A DNA stretch of 64,000 bases. Source: an uncultured Bacilli bacterium (GTDB lineage: Bacteria > Bacillota_I > Bacilli_A > RF39 > UBA660). Made by a program: the position numbers and the translations under genes. The stretch lies in assembly GCA_947632375.1 (NCBI GenBank), contig CANRPF010000005.1:1-64000 (forward strand), given 5' to 3'. Shown here one piece after another: positions 9,321 to 18,074 of this stretch. Below the pieces are notes generated by a model that did no database searches, was not told the origin of the DNA, and saw nothing but the letters and a program-made list of their open reading frames with translations. How positions within the stretch are numbered: the first letter of the stretch is position 1; every line of letters begins with the position of its first letter.

Positions 9321-10114
9321 TGGAAAGAGTGCAAAAGCACTATGATTATTTAACATCTTTAGGATTAAACGTCGCTTGTATATTTGCCCAAGGTTCTATG
9401 AATTATGGTTTATATGTTCAAGACGAGGACTATAAGAGTGACGTTGATACTAAAGCAATAATCTTGCCTACCTTAGACGATTTAATTAGAGGAGAAAAAA
9501 TGAAAACCACTAAATATGAGTTTGAGGGAGAACAAATAGACGTTAAAGATATAAGAGTTATGGTTCAAATGTGGGCTAAGGCTAATCCAACTTATCTTGA
9601 AATACTATTTACAAAATACAAAATTATCAATCCTGATTTTGAAGAATATATAAACGACATCTTAGATATGAAAAATGAGATTGTTGCAATGAATTTATCA
9701 CAATTAGCAAGAAGTATTAGTGGTATGAGTAAAGAAAAGGTTAAAGGGTTAGAACATTTATGCCCAAGCCAAGAAAACGATATAGAGAAGTTTGGTTATT
9801 GTCCAAAACAGTTATGTCATATTATAAGACTAAACAGACTTATGATTGATATATTTTATAACCATTTGCCTTTTGACAAAGCTTTGGTTTTTAATGACAA
9901 TAATGAGATTAAAAAATATCTTATTGAAGTTAAAAAAGGGAAAGAGTCTTTAGATAGAGCAAGAAGACTGGCTATAGAATATGATAACGTGACTAAGGGA
10001 ATAATGAACGATAATTTAGATATTGAATTTGACAGTTATACTAAAAGTAAATTAAATGATATAGTCAGAAACTTAGTTAAATTTAATATAGTAAAACAAA
10101 TTAAGGAGAATTAA
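9320..10114 (+). CDS. RlaP-type nucleotidyltransferase
   Basis: 264 residues from the ATG at 9320. The polymerase-beta superfamily signature GSMNYGL (about residue 26) and acidic pair SDVDTKAI (about 40) define the active site, followed by a long helical domain. This is the predicted nucleotidyltransferase family PF10127, whose members (RlaP) occur in RNA-repair operons with RNA ligases. Neighbouring RNA ligase supports RNA end repair, though the reaction is unproven. A start further upstream would lie inside the previous gene. Confidence 0.7.
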   Translation: MERVQKHYDYLTSLGLNVACIFAQGSMNYGLYVQDEDYKSDVDTKAIILPTLDDLIRGEKMKTTKYEFEGEQIDVKDIRVMVQMWAKANPTYLEILFTKYKIINPDFEEYINDILDMKNEIVAMNLSQLARSISGMSKEKVKGLEHLCPSQENDIEKFGYCPKQLCHIIRLNRLMIDIFYNHLPFDKALVFNDNNEIKKYLIEVKKGKESLDRARRLAIEYDNVTKGIMNDNLDIEFDSYTKSKLNDIVRNLVKFNIVKQIKEN

Positions 10115-10116
10115 TC

Positions 10117-10926
10117 ATGAAAAAAAAGATATTTGCTGTTAGTGATATTCACGGACACTATCAAGAATTAATAAAAGCCTTAGACGAGGCTGGATTTGAC
10201 GAAAACAATAAAGACCATTTATTAATAAGTATAGGAGACGCATTTGATAGAGGGTCTTGTTCACTTAGTGTATATGAATATCTTAAAAGATTAGAAGATA
10301 AAGGCAGTGCTATCGTACTAAGAGGTAATCATACAACTTTTTTTGAAGATTATCTTACTGGTAAAAGATACACACCTTTTAACTATCTAAATAATGGAAC
10401 AGACGAAACACTTGCTGATTTCTTAGGTAGAACAAGACCTTTTGAGAGTTGGTGGTTTATTGATAAAGGTAAAGAAGAAGACCCTACTCTTTTAGATTTT
10501 GCTGACTTTATGAAAGAAGCAAGAGACGAAATTAATGAAAATTATCCAGAATTGTTAAATTGGCTTAGAAGCAGACCTTATTACTATGAAACAAAGAACT
10601 ATATATTCACACATGGGGCTATAGATACAACAGTAGAAGATTGGCACTATCCACATTGTGAGATTTTTGACTATTTAAACTGGGAGGCTCTAGTATGGGA
10701 CAATGGTTCTTTTTTTGGTAAGGAAATTAATAATACAGATAAAACAGTTGTTATAGGTCATTTTGGAACAGCTCATTTAAGAGAGATGTACGAAATAGAC
10801 GATAACAAAGACAAGTATGATATATTAACTAGAGAAGACGGAAAGGTAATAGCAATAGACGCAACTACCGTTGTATCAAAGAAAGTTAATGTATTAGTTA
10901 TAGAGGGGGAAGAATTATTAAATTAA
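10117..10926 (+). CDS. Serine/threonine-type metallophosphatase
   Basis: 269 residues. Metal ligands in order: DIHGHY (9-14), GDAFDRG (about 42), RGNH (about 70), FTHGA (about 165) and GHFG (about 213). This is the PPP family pattern also seen in phage lambda phosphatase. Substrate unknown; it may act on host phosphoproteins or on nucleic acid ends. RBS AAGGAG, three bases after the transferase gene. Confidence 0.8.
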   Translation: MKKKIFAVSDIHGHYQELIKALDEAGFDENNKDHLLISIGDAFDRGSCSLSVYEYLKRLEDKGSAIVLRGNHTTFFEDYLTGKRYTPFNYLNNGTDETLADFLGRTRPFESWWFIDKGKEEDPTLLDFADFMKEARDEINENYPELLNWLRSRPYYYETKNYIFTHGAIDTTVEDWHYPHCEIFDYLNWEALVWDNGSFFGKEINNTDKTVVIGHFGTAHLREMYEIDDNKDKYDILTREDGKVIAIDATTVVSKKVNVLVIEGEELLN

Positions 10927-10948
10927 AATTAAGATAGGGGGCTTTAAA

Positions 10949-11841
10949 TTGAAATATGTAGTAAAAAGAGATAAAAGGACAGAATTATTTAATAAAGAAA
11001 AGATTATAAATGCTGTTGAGGCAGCGTTCAATAGCGTGGAAAACGAAATTTCAGATAAGGCTCACATGAAAGCGAGAGAAATCGCTAATTATGTAGGTGA
11101 TATAGAAGAAACTTTAGACGTAGAAAAAATACAAGATATTGTAGAAGAAAAATTAATGGCTAGCAATAGAAAGGATATAGCAAGAGAATATATAAGATAT
11201 AGATACCAAAGAACAAAAGAAAGAGAAAGAAACTCACAGTTCATGAAAGAGGTGTCAGAAAAACTAGGGGCAACTAATGTACAAAACCAAAACGCTAATG
11301 TTGACGAACACTCATTTGGTGGTCGTATGGGTGAGGCTAAAAACTCACTTATGAAAAAGTATGCACTAGATTATATTATGTCTGATATGTCCAGAGAAAA
11401 TCATTTGAATAATGAAATATATGTTCATGATTTAGATAGTTATGCTGTTGGTTGTCATAATTGTTTAAGTATACCTTTTGACAAATTATTAGCAGAAGGG
11501 TTTAATACAAGACAAACAGATGTAAGACCAGCACAATCTATTAATACTGCATTTCAGTTGGTGGCTGTAATATTTCAATTACAAAGTTTACAACAATTCG
11601 GTGGGGTAAGTGCAACTCATTTGGATTGGACAATGGTTCCGTATGTTCGTAAATCGTTTTATAAACATTTTATAGACGGTTTGCATTATGTAACCGACGC
11701 TAAATATGACGAAAGTGAATTTAATTCAGAACTAAGCGTTGATAGCGAAGAATATAAAAAATATCCAGCAACTTATAATTATGCTATGGATATGACAAAA
11801 AGAGAATTAAATCAAGCTGTAGAAGGTATGTACCACAACCT
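10949..11841 (+). CDS. nrdD: Anaerobic ribonucleotide reductase NrdD, exon 1
   Basis: Exon 1 of a five-exon gene; start is TTG behind ATAGGGGG. It encodes the N-terminal ATP-cone (VVKRDKRTELFNKEKI, residues 3-18 onward) and the first part of the catalytic barrel, including GCHNCLSIPF and QSINTAF. The exon ends in T after two bases of a Leu codon (HNL); joining to 12109 gives HNL-NTLQSRSG, the normal NrdD sequence. Without splicing the frame stops two codons later. The full spliced protein is 732 residues, standard for class III reductases, which make dNTPs without oxygen using a glycyl radical. Confidence 0.9.
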
Positions 11842-12108
11842 TAGATATTAGGGCGACTTAATAGTAATATTAAGAACATAGCTATCTAAACGGGGAAACT
11901 CTTTTAATAAGACAATCCCGTGCTAAATTTGTATTAATAAATACAATAAATGCCTAACGACTATCCATATAAAAACGTGGAGTAGGGCTAAGCGGCTCGA
12001 AATGGTAGCCTCCCTTTAGGGAAGAAGATATAGTCTAATCTTTATGGTGACATAAAGAAGTTCATAAGAGAACTGCATAAGAGTAGCGACCTTATGTGAA
12101 TACAAATG
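11842..12108 (+). ncRNA. Group I intron 1 in nrdD (no ORF)
   Basis: 267 bases between a U at the end of exon 1 and a terminal G. Core elements appear in order: Q-like AATCCCGTGCTAAA (about 11913), R-like AACGACTATC (about 11956) and S-like AAGATATAGTC (12025-12035). It contains no open frame, so it would be a small self-splicing ribozyme that relies on others for mobility. Confidence 0.85.
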
Positions 12109-12445
12109 TAATACATTGCAATCACGTAGTGGTAATCAATTACCTTTTACATCAATAAATTATGGTACTTGTACTCTACCAGAAGGTAGAATGGTAATTA
12201 AAGCATTATTAGAGGGTTCTATTAAAGGTGTAGGAAAAGTAAGAAAAACACCTATATTCCCATGTGGAATATTCCAATGTATGAAAGGCGTTAATAGAAA
12301 AGAAGGAGACCCTAATTATGATTTATTCTTATTAGCATTAAAATCAACATCTAAAAGATTATATCCTAATTATGCTAATGTAGACTGGTCTGGTAATGCT
12401 GGATATGATATAAACGACCCTAAAACATATTTCTCAACTATGGGT
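12109..12445 (+). CDS. nrdD: NrdD exon 2
   Basis: Adds residues about 299-410, beginning NTLQSRSG and including LPFTSINYGT, PIFPCGIFQ and KTYFSTMG. The exon ends in GGT (T at the splice point). Exon 1 plus exon 2 is 1230 bases, a whole number of codons. The next exon begins exactly at the Cys codon of the MGCRT motif. Confidence 0.9.
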
Positions 12446-12685
12446 AAGTGTAAATGCAGCTCATATAAAACCTTTTGAACCTCGCTCGAGGGTGTCACAA
12501 TTTTTGTGGCTAACGGTTAGGACTTATTAAAGTTGAGACCGTGCTAAGCCTTTATTAAGGAAAGTGTATCGACTATCCCTGGTGAATGTAAGGGAGTAGA
12601 GCTAGAGATAAGCACTAGCTCGAAGCGGAAGGCTGTCGAAAGATAGAAGATATAGTCAGTGCCAATGGTGACATTGGATAAAACG
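12446..12685 (+). ncRNA. Group I intron 2 in nrdD (no ORF)
   Basis: 240 bases, preceded by U and ending in G. Core elements: GAGACCGTGCTAAGCC (about 12533), ATCGACTATCC (about 12568) and AAGATATAGTC (12647-12657). It is closely similar in these blocks to introns 1 and 3, so these three probably share one origin. Confidence 0.85.
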
Positions 12686-13174
12686 TGCAGAACAGCGAAT
12701 GGCTTTGATATAAATGCAGACGAAGGTGTAAATCCACAAACAAAAGACGGTCGTGGAAACATTTGTCCTGTAACTATTATAATGCCAACTCTTGCTATGG
12801 AAGCAATAAAAGAAAATGATAATATAATAGATAATTTTATAAATCTATTAGATAATAAAATATCAGAAGCAAGAGATATGCTCATTGAAAGATATAATTA
12901 TATATGCAGTCAAAATCCTAATTCGGCTAAATTTATGTATGAAAATGGTTTAATGATAGGATATGACGGAAAGAACATTGAAAGTGCTATGAAGCATGGT
13001 ACTTTAGCCATAGGACAAATAGGTCTTGCAGAAACTTTACAAATATTAATAGGTAAAGACCATACAACAGAAGAGGGTATGGAATTGGCTAAAAAAATAG
13101 AAAGTTTATTTAAAAAACGTTGTGCAGAATTTAAAGAAGAATATAAATTAAACTTTGGGGTATATTTTACACCT
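12686..13174 (+). CDS. nrdD: NrdD exon 3
   Basis: 163 codons in phase 0, starting with the Cys of CRTANGFD, then DGRGNICPVTI and ending GVYFTP. The Cys directly after the intron lies in the conserved MGCRT segment and is a candidate for the catalytic thiyl cysteine (my reading from family knowledge). Joining to exon 4 gives VYFTP-AENLCYTSM. Confidence 0.9.
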
Positions 13175-13808
13175 AAATTTTCTTGGGTGAATTAATAGTG
13201 ATATTAATTAAAAATCTCGTTAAACGGTCTATCGTAATAAGGTGGTAAGAGAGCCTAAACCGAAAGGCAGAGGTAATACCGTAGGATTTCATTCAAATTG
13301 TAAGAAAGGAATTAATAGCATGGCTAAGAAATTATTAAAAGATAAATTGGTTAACAGAAACGAAATTAAAGAAGAATTAAGACCAATTAAAAATACAAAA
13401 AATGCTTATTGTACGCCTAGTGGTTTGTTTTATGCAGATTATGGTAACGATATGTTTTATCCATTAAGAACAGAAATAAACTCAACAAGTAAATATTGTT
13501 ATGTAGGATTAAGATATAATAATAAAAATCATAACACTAGAAAGAAAGCACATAGAATAATAGCAGAAACATATATTCCTAATCCTAATAAATGTAAAAC
13601 GGTAAGACATAAAAACAATATAAGACATGATAATCGTGTCGAAAATTTATACTGGACTAATATTTGAATGATGTTCTCTAACGACTATCGAAAATTATTA
13701 ATGTAATGAGTAGAGTACACTTATGTGGAAAAGCGAGACCCTTCATAAGAAGGTGAAGATATAGTCTAATCCGTAACTAAATATCGGGAAACCGACGGTA
13801 GAAAAATG
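13175..13808 (+). ncRNA. Group I intron 3 in nrdD with HNH gene
   Basis: 634 bases, preceded by U and ending in G. R-like AACGACTATCG (about 13680) and S-like AAGATATAGTC (13756-13766) lie after the internal endonuclease gene, so the gene sits in a peripheral loop ahead of the P7 region. Confidence 0.85.
13320..13667 (+). CDS. HNH homing endonuclease in nrdD intron 3
   Basis: 115 residues from the ATG at 13320, which follows GAAAGGA. The HNH core is at the C-terminus: KKAHRIIAETYIPNPN, then VRHKNNIRHDNRVENLYW, as in phage HNH enzymes that cut intron-less alleles to spread their intron. The N-terminal part (YCTPSGLFYADYG) is likely DNA-contacting. A longer upstream frame is open to 13242 but lacks a ribosome site. 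Confidence 0.8.
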   Translation: MAKKLLKDKLVNRNEIKEELRPIKNTKNAYCTPSGLFYADYGNDMFYPLRTEINSTSKYCYVGLRYNNKNHNTRKKAHRIIAETYIPNPNKCKTVRHKNNIRHDNRVENLYWTNI

Positions 13809-14198
13809 GCAGAAAATTTATGCTATACCTCAATGAAAAAGTTTAAATCAAAATATGGTGAAATACAAAATGTTAGTGACAGAGAATATTTCACTAATTC
13901 AATACACGTTCCTGTTTGGAAAGAGATGTCACCATTTGAAAAAATAGATATTGAAAGCCAATTAACAGGATATAGTTCAGCAGGTTGTATAACTTATGTA
14001 GAATTAGACGGTGGTGTTCAAAACAACTTAGAAGCATTAGAAGAAATAGTAAATTACGCAATGGATAAAGATATACCATACTTTGCTATAAATGTACCAA
14101 ATGACACTTGTTTAGAATGTGGTTATACAGACGAATTTAATGATAAATGTCCAATGTGTGATAGTGAAAATATCCAACAATTAAGACGTGTAACGGGT
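13809..14198 (+). CDS. nrdD: NrdD exon 4
   Basis: 130 codons. Starts AENLCYTSMKKF and ends RRVTG. It carries the C-terminal zinc site CLECG...CPMC (CxxC twice) and the glycine of the RVTGY glycyl-radical signature as its very last codon. The following intron therefore separates the radical glycine from the Tyr-Leu that normally follows it. Confidence 0.9.
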
Positions 14199-14865
14199 TA
14201 ACCTGTGAAGATAAGCCCGAAAATTAGTGTAAACTTATCGAAATGATAAGGTTCCCTTAACCAGAACTCTATTCGGGTTCAGAAGTAAAATAATAATTAA
14301 GGGGGTATCAAGAAATGCGAAATAATGCAAACCTTGAGTTTAGAAAAATAAAATCGCTTAAATATTTATATGAAGTTAATGAAAATGGAACTATCTTTAG
14401 AAATGTAAAATCTAAAAAACAAAATAAAATTGTCCTAGATAAACATCACTCAAAGACTGGTTATTATAAAACATATGTTCGATTAAACGGAAAAACAAAA
14501 AGAGTTATGATACATAAAATTGTTGCTGAATGTTGGCTAGGTGATTGTCCAGAAGGATATGAAGTAGACCATATTGATAGAAACAGCAGAAATAACAATT
14601 ACAGAAATTTAAGATATGTTGCTGAAAATAAAGTTTTAGTAAAACCAGTTAAGATAGTTGGCAATGGTGAAGAAAAAATATTTAGGTCAATGACTAAATG
14701 TGCAGAATATCTTGGAAAGAAATATAATAAAACAACAGAAGCCATAAGATATAAATTAAAAGCGAGAAGACATCATATATTTGATTATGATATTATTTAT
14801 CTAAATGCAGAGACTAGACACACTAACCCCAAGGGGTAAGGAATAGTCCATAATGAAAGATTATG
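14199..14865 (+). ncRNA. Group I intron 4 in nrdD with HNH gene
   Basis: 667 bases, preceded by U and ending in G. R-like GCAGAGACTAGACAC (about 14806) and S-like AAGGAATAGTCC (about 14837) differ from the other three introns, so this one appears to be a separate acquisition. The HNH gene runs into the R and P7 region. Confidence 0.8.
14315..14839 (+). CDS. HNH homing endonuclease in nrdD intron 4
   Basis: 174 residues, RBS AAGGGGG. An N-terminal NUMOD4-like segment (YLYEVNENGTIFRNVKS) precedes the HNH core MIHKIVAECW, YEVDHIDRNSRNNNYRNLRY. A C-terminal helix (FRSMTKCAEYLGKKY) fits a NUMOD/IENR DNA-binding motif. Its last codons (AETRHTN) are encoded by the intron core, so coding and ribozyme functions overlap. 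Confidence 0.82.
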   Translation: MRNNANLEFRKIKSLKYLYEVNENGTIFRNVKSKKQNKIVLDKHHSKTGYYKTYVRLNGKTKRVMIHKIVAECWLGDCPEGYEVDHIDRNSRNNNYRNLRYVAENKVLVKPVKIVGNGEEKIFRSMTKCAEYLGKKYNKTTEAIRYKLKARRHHIFDYDIIYLNAETRHTNPKG

Positions 14866-14955
14866 TATTTAACAGGAGACTACAAAACAGCGTTTAACTT
14901 AGGTAAACAAAAAGAAACAGAAGATAGATATAAACATAGCAAAAAAATGAAATAA
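14866..14955 (+). CDS. nrdD: NrdD exon 5 (C-terminus)
   Basis: 29 codons plus stop: YLTGDYKTAFNLGKQ and a basic tail. The first two residues complete the RVTG-YL glycyl radical motif. All five exons sum to 733 codons including the stop with no frame conflict. Confidence 0.88.
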   Translation, partial: YLTGDYKTAFNLGKQKETEDRYKHSKKMK

Positions 14956-14978
14956 TCTTTTAAGGGGTGCGGTAAACT

Positions 14979-15398
14979 GTGAGAACAATCACAAAACAAA
15001 TGGTAAGAGAATATGATTTAAAAAAAGCAGGTTTTGATTTTATGGGATATACTTTTAATAATATGAACGAATTAAGTTTTCACCATTTAATTATTCCAAA
15101 AAGAGATAGTAAAAAACAAGGAATAGGAGACGGTTATCATAAATGGAATGGTGCTATATTAGTAAGAGATACATCTCATGATTATTTACACATTATAGAA
15201 AGATTAGACCGAGATATGTTTTTAGAAATCACAAAAGAAATGATAGAAGAAAATATAAGAGGTTGTGTTGATGTGAAAAACCTAAAAAGAATAAGAGATA
15301 TACTATTGAGTTTTGAGAGAGAGCATAGTGGAGAATTAACAAGTAAAGGTAAAATTTTAATAAAAAATAGTTATATAACAAAAAGAATACCTTTATAA
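14979..15398 (+). CDS. HNH-like nuclease family protein
   Basis: 139 residues, GTG start behind AAGGGGTG. A His-Asn-His pattern is visible: SFHHLIIPKRD (about residue 32), WNGAILV (about 53) and TSHDYLHIIE (about 61). Similar small proteins are common in Firmicute phages and plasmids and are often left unnamed. It lies between nrdD and nrdG but not inside an intron; it might be a free-standing endonuclease left by an intron, or a co-opted gene. Confidence 0.55.
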   Translation: MRTITKQMVREYDLKKAGFDFMGYTFNNMNELSFHHLIIPKRDSKKQGIGDGYHKWNGAILVRDTSHDYLHIIERLDRDMFLEITKEMIEENIRGCVDVKNLKRIRDILLSFEREHSGELTSKGKILIKNSYITKRIPL

Positions 15399-15410
15399 AA
15401 GGAGATTAAT

Positions 15411-15908
15411 ATGAGATACGCACAGATAGAAAGATATGAAGTTACTAATGGTAAAGGATTTGGGGTGTCTTTGTTTACACAAGGTTGCCCCTTCCATTGT
15501 AAAAATTGTTTTAACCCAGAAACATGGGATTTTGACAAAGGAAAAGAGTGGACAAAAAAAGAAGAAGACTTAATAATCGAGTTGCTAAAACCAGATTACA
15601 TGACAAGGTTGACAGTTTTAGGTGGAGAACCTATCCTAGAACGTAATATAGAACCCCTTACAGAGCTTTTTAAACGTTTAAAGGAATTATACCCAGAAAA
15701 ACAAATATGGCTCTATACGGGTAGTAATTTTGAATATGTAGCAACAGTTTATGACGAGTTTATAGAGTATATAGACGTTATGATAGACGGACAATATAAA
15801 GACGAATTAAGAGACGTTTCCCTTGCTTTTAGGGGCTCTACAAACCAAAGAATTATAGACGTGCAAAAGTCTTTAGAAAATCATAATGTCGTAATACTAG
15901 ATATATAA
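15411..15908 (+). CDS. nrdG: Anaerobic RNR-activating radical SAM protein NrdG
   Basis: 165 residues. The radical SAM cluster motif CPFHCKNC (about residue 26) and TVLGGEP (about 71) are as in NrdG, which uses S-adenosylmethionine to put the glycyl radical on NrdD. RBS AAAGGAG. Its position right after nrdD fits the usual pair and implies an oxygen-poor host environment. Confidence 0.9.
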   Translation: MRYAQIERYEVTNGKGFGVSLFTQGCPFHCKNCFNPETWDFDKGKEWTKKEEDLIIELLKPDYMTRLTVLGGEPILERNIEPLTELFKRLKELYPEKQIWLYTGSNFEYVATVYDEFIEYIDVMIDGQYKDELRDVSLAFRGSTNQRIIDVQKSLENHNVVILDI

Positions 15909-15932
15909 AAATAATAAAAAGGGGTGTTTAGT

Positions 15933-16871
15933 ATGGACAATAGAAAAGAAATTTGCGAACGTATTTATAAAATGGCAAAAAGAAAAGTGAGTTTTAGTGA
16001 TATATGCAGAAAAATGGAACTAAAAGATTATGAGGTTGCTGGGCTGGTATCTATAATGAACCAAGAAGGCTATAATATTGATTTTGTTGACGGTGAGGTA
16101 GTAATATTCAAAATGCCACCTAAAGCAGAAGAAATATATACAGTACCTTATGATTTAGAACACCTTAAATTATTATTGATAAGTGATACGCACTTAGCAA
16201 GCAAATATGACAGATTAGATATATTGAGGTATCTATATGACAAAGCAGAACAAAATGGGGTAAAACATATATTACACTCTGGAGATTTTACAGACGGAAG
16301 AAGTAACAGACCAGAACACATATATGAATTAAAAGAATTATCTCTTGAAGGACAAGTTGATTACTGCGTCAAGAACTATCCACATTTTAGTGGACAAACC
16401 TATGTTATAGGTGGAAATCATGACTATTGGTGGAGTAAATCGGCTGGTAGTGATATTGTAAAAATGATAGCAAATCAAAGAGACGATATAACTTATCTTG
16501 GTTCTGATGTAGCCGATATGAGAATAGGTAAGTTAAAAATAAGATTATTCCATGGCTCTGGTGCAAATGCTTATGCTGTATCACATAAGATACAAAAATA
16601 TCTTGACACTATACCACCAAAAGAAAAACCAGACATTTTACAAATGGGACATATACATCAAAGTTGTTATGTTAAAGTTGGAGATACTCATTGCTTCCAA
16701 ACAAGCTGTTTAGAAGACCAAACACCATATTGTAGAAGTAAAGGACTACCTAATGATAAGTCGTGTTGGTGGGTAGATATAGACTTTGATAAAAGAGGAA
16801 ACATACATTCGATTACACCAAAATTAGAGAATTTTGGAGAAAAAAGACTGGTAAAAAAGAGAGGAAGGTAG
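15933..16871 (+). CDS. Calcineurin-like metallophosphoesterase
   Basis: 312 residues. I chose ATG 15933, eight bases after AAGGGGTG, over a GTG at 15924 inside that site. An N-terminal helix-turn-helix-like segment (SDICRKMELKDYEVAG) precedes the phosphoesterase core: SDTHLAS (about 84), HSGDFTDG (about 115), GGNHDY (about 160) and GHIHQS (about 239). Could be a nuclease or phosphatase of nucleotides or RNA ends; substrate unknown. Confidence 0.75.
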   Translation: MDNRKEICERIYKMAKRKVSFSDICRKMELKDYEVAGLVSIMNQEGYNIDFVDGEVVIFKMPPKAEEIYTVPYDLEHLKLLLISDTHLASKYDRLDILRYLYDKAEQNGVKHILHSGDFTDGRSNRPEHIYELKELSLEGQVDYCVKNYPHFSGQTYVIGGNHDYWWSKSAGSDIVKMIANQRDDITYLGSDVADMRIGKLKIRLFHGSGANAYAVSHKIQKYLDTIPPKEKPDILQMGHIHQSCYVKVGDTHCFQTSCLEDQTPYCRSKGLPNDKSCWWVDIDFDKRGNIHSITPKLENFGEKRLVKKRGR

Positions 16872-16875
16872 TATA

Positions 16876-17163
16876 ATGAAAGTAATGATAAGTCAACCAA
16901 TGAACGGCAAATCCAACAGACAGATTATAGAAGAACGAAAAGCCTTGACAGAACAATTAATATCAGAGGGACATGAAATAATAGATACTATCTTAGATAT
17001 AAGCGAAAACAAAAGTCCTGTTTATTATTTAGGAACATCAATTCAAAAAATGGCAGAAGCAGACGCTGTTGTTTTTATGAAAGGGTGGAAAGAAGCGAGG
17101 GGTTGCAGAATAGAACACCTAGTAGCAAAAGAATATGGAAAATTTATTAAGGAGGAAATTTAG
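16876..17163 (+). CDS. DUF4406 family (nucleoside deoxyribosyltransferase-like fold)
   Basis: 95 residues. ISQPMNGKSNRQI at the N-terminus, AEADAVVFMKGW in the middle and RGCRIEH near the C-terminus are typical of DUF4406, which resembles nucleoside 2-deoxyribosyltransferases. It sits between a phosphoesterase and dUTPase, fitting nucleotide salvage. RBS GGAAGG. Confidence 0.65.
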   Translation: MKVMISQPMNGKSNRQIIEERKALTEQLISEGHEIIDTILDISENKSPVYYLGTSIQKMAEADAVVFMKGWKEARGCRIEHLVAKEYGKFIKEEI

Positions 17164-17645
17164 TGAGAAAATTTGAGAAAATAGGATACGTACAATTTAA
17201 AAGAGATGTACCAGAAGATTTTTCGGAACAAACATATCTACGCATTAAGATACCACAAAGAGCCACATCTAAGTCAGCTGGATATGATTTGAGTGCTGCA
17301 ATACCTGTTAAAATCGAGCCATATGAAACGAAACTCGTACCAACAGGGCTGAAAGTACAAATGGAAGACAATGATGTATTCCTAATAACAGTAAGGTCTA
17401 GTATTGGTATTAAAAGACATATGATGTTAGCCAATAATGTAGGTGTTATAGACGCTGATTATTATAATAATGCTGATAACGAAGGACATATTTGGATAGC
17501 ATTAACTAACTTAGGAGATACAACACAAGAATTTGAAGCAGGTGACAGAATAGCCCAAGGAATATTTGTTGGATATAAAACACTAGACGAAGAAACTGTT
17601 ACAGACAAAGTAAGAGAAAGTGGTATAGGAAGTACAGGGCAGTAA
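17163..17645 (+). CDS. dut: dUTP diphosphatase
   Basis: 160 residues, GTG start overlapping the upstream stop, RBS AAGGAGG. Trimeric dUTPase motifs in order: SAGYDLSAA (I, about 38), RSSIGIKR (II, about 79), NNVGVIDADYYN (III, about 91), AQGIF (IV, about 130) and the terminal GIGSTG (V). Converts dUTP to dUMP, keeping uracil out of phage DNA and feeding dTMP synthesis. Confidence 0.92.
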   Translation: MRKFEKIGYVQFKRDVPEDFSEQTYLRIKIPQRATSKSAGYDLSAAIPVKIEPYETKLVPTGLKVQMEDNDVFLITVRSSIGIKRHMMLANNVGVIDADYYNNADNEGHIWIALTNLGDTTQEFEAGDRIAQGIFVGYKTLDEETVTDKVRESGIGSTGQ

Positions 17646-17674
17646 AATAAAAAAGTAATAAAGGAGATTTGATT

Positions 17675-18013
17675 ATGATTATTGACAAAGAAAAATTAGA
17701 AACAGAAAAAGAAATGTGGAAGAACTTTTACAAGAACTATGATAGTTTAGCAGATTGTATATTTGCTGATGTATTGGCTTATTATGAACCAGACAAGAGA
17801 ATTGATAAGTTAAAAGAAATTTCAGAAATCATTAAAGGGCTTGATAAACCAATCAGTGGAGACGAGTTTTATAATTCTGTAAAAGGCGACCTGGAATCCT
17901 TTATCAAAGTGTCAGACGAGGCAGCCGTTGCTTATAGAACATTATCTTGGCTTGGTGAGATTGAAGTTCAAGACGAGATATGTGCAGACGAACCTCAAAG
18001 AAAGAAAAAATAA
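17675..18013 (+). CDS. Hypothetical acidic protein
   Basis: 112 residues from ATG 17675, eight bases after AAGGAG. Helical and acidic, no recognised family; segment LADCIFADVLAYYEPDKRI is the most distinctive part. Last gene of the nrd/dut operon; a new promoter follows immediately. Confidence 0.7.
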   Translation: MIIDKEKLETEKEMWKNFYKNYDSLADCIFADVLAYYEPDKRIDKLKEISEIIKGLDKPISGDEFYNSVKGDLESFIKVSDEAAVAYRTLSWLGEIEVQDEICADEPQRKKK

Positions 18014-18019
18014 AAAATG

Positions 18020-18048
18020 TTGACTTACACCTCTTAAAGAGTTATAAT
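18020..18048 (+). promoter_or_regulatory. Sigma-A promoter with dyad in spacer
   Basis: TTGACT (18020-18025), 17 bases, TATAAT (18043-18048). The spacer holds the perfect dyad CTCTTAAAGAG (18031-18041), which could be bound by a repressor. It drives the membrane gene at 18075. Confidence 0.75.
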
Positions 18049-18074
18049 AATACTCATAGGAGGTGTTTTTCTTA

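Noticed and set aside
12544-12885. Minus-strand frame across intron 2 and exon 3
   Set aside because: Opposes nrdD coding sequence and the intron core; no ribosome site or known motif.
11843-14865. nrdD as a degraded pseudogene with several frameshifts
   Set aside because: Each break has group I splice signals and core motifs, and splicing restores every conserved motif in frame.
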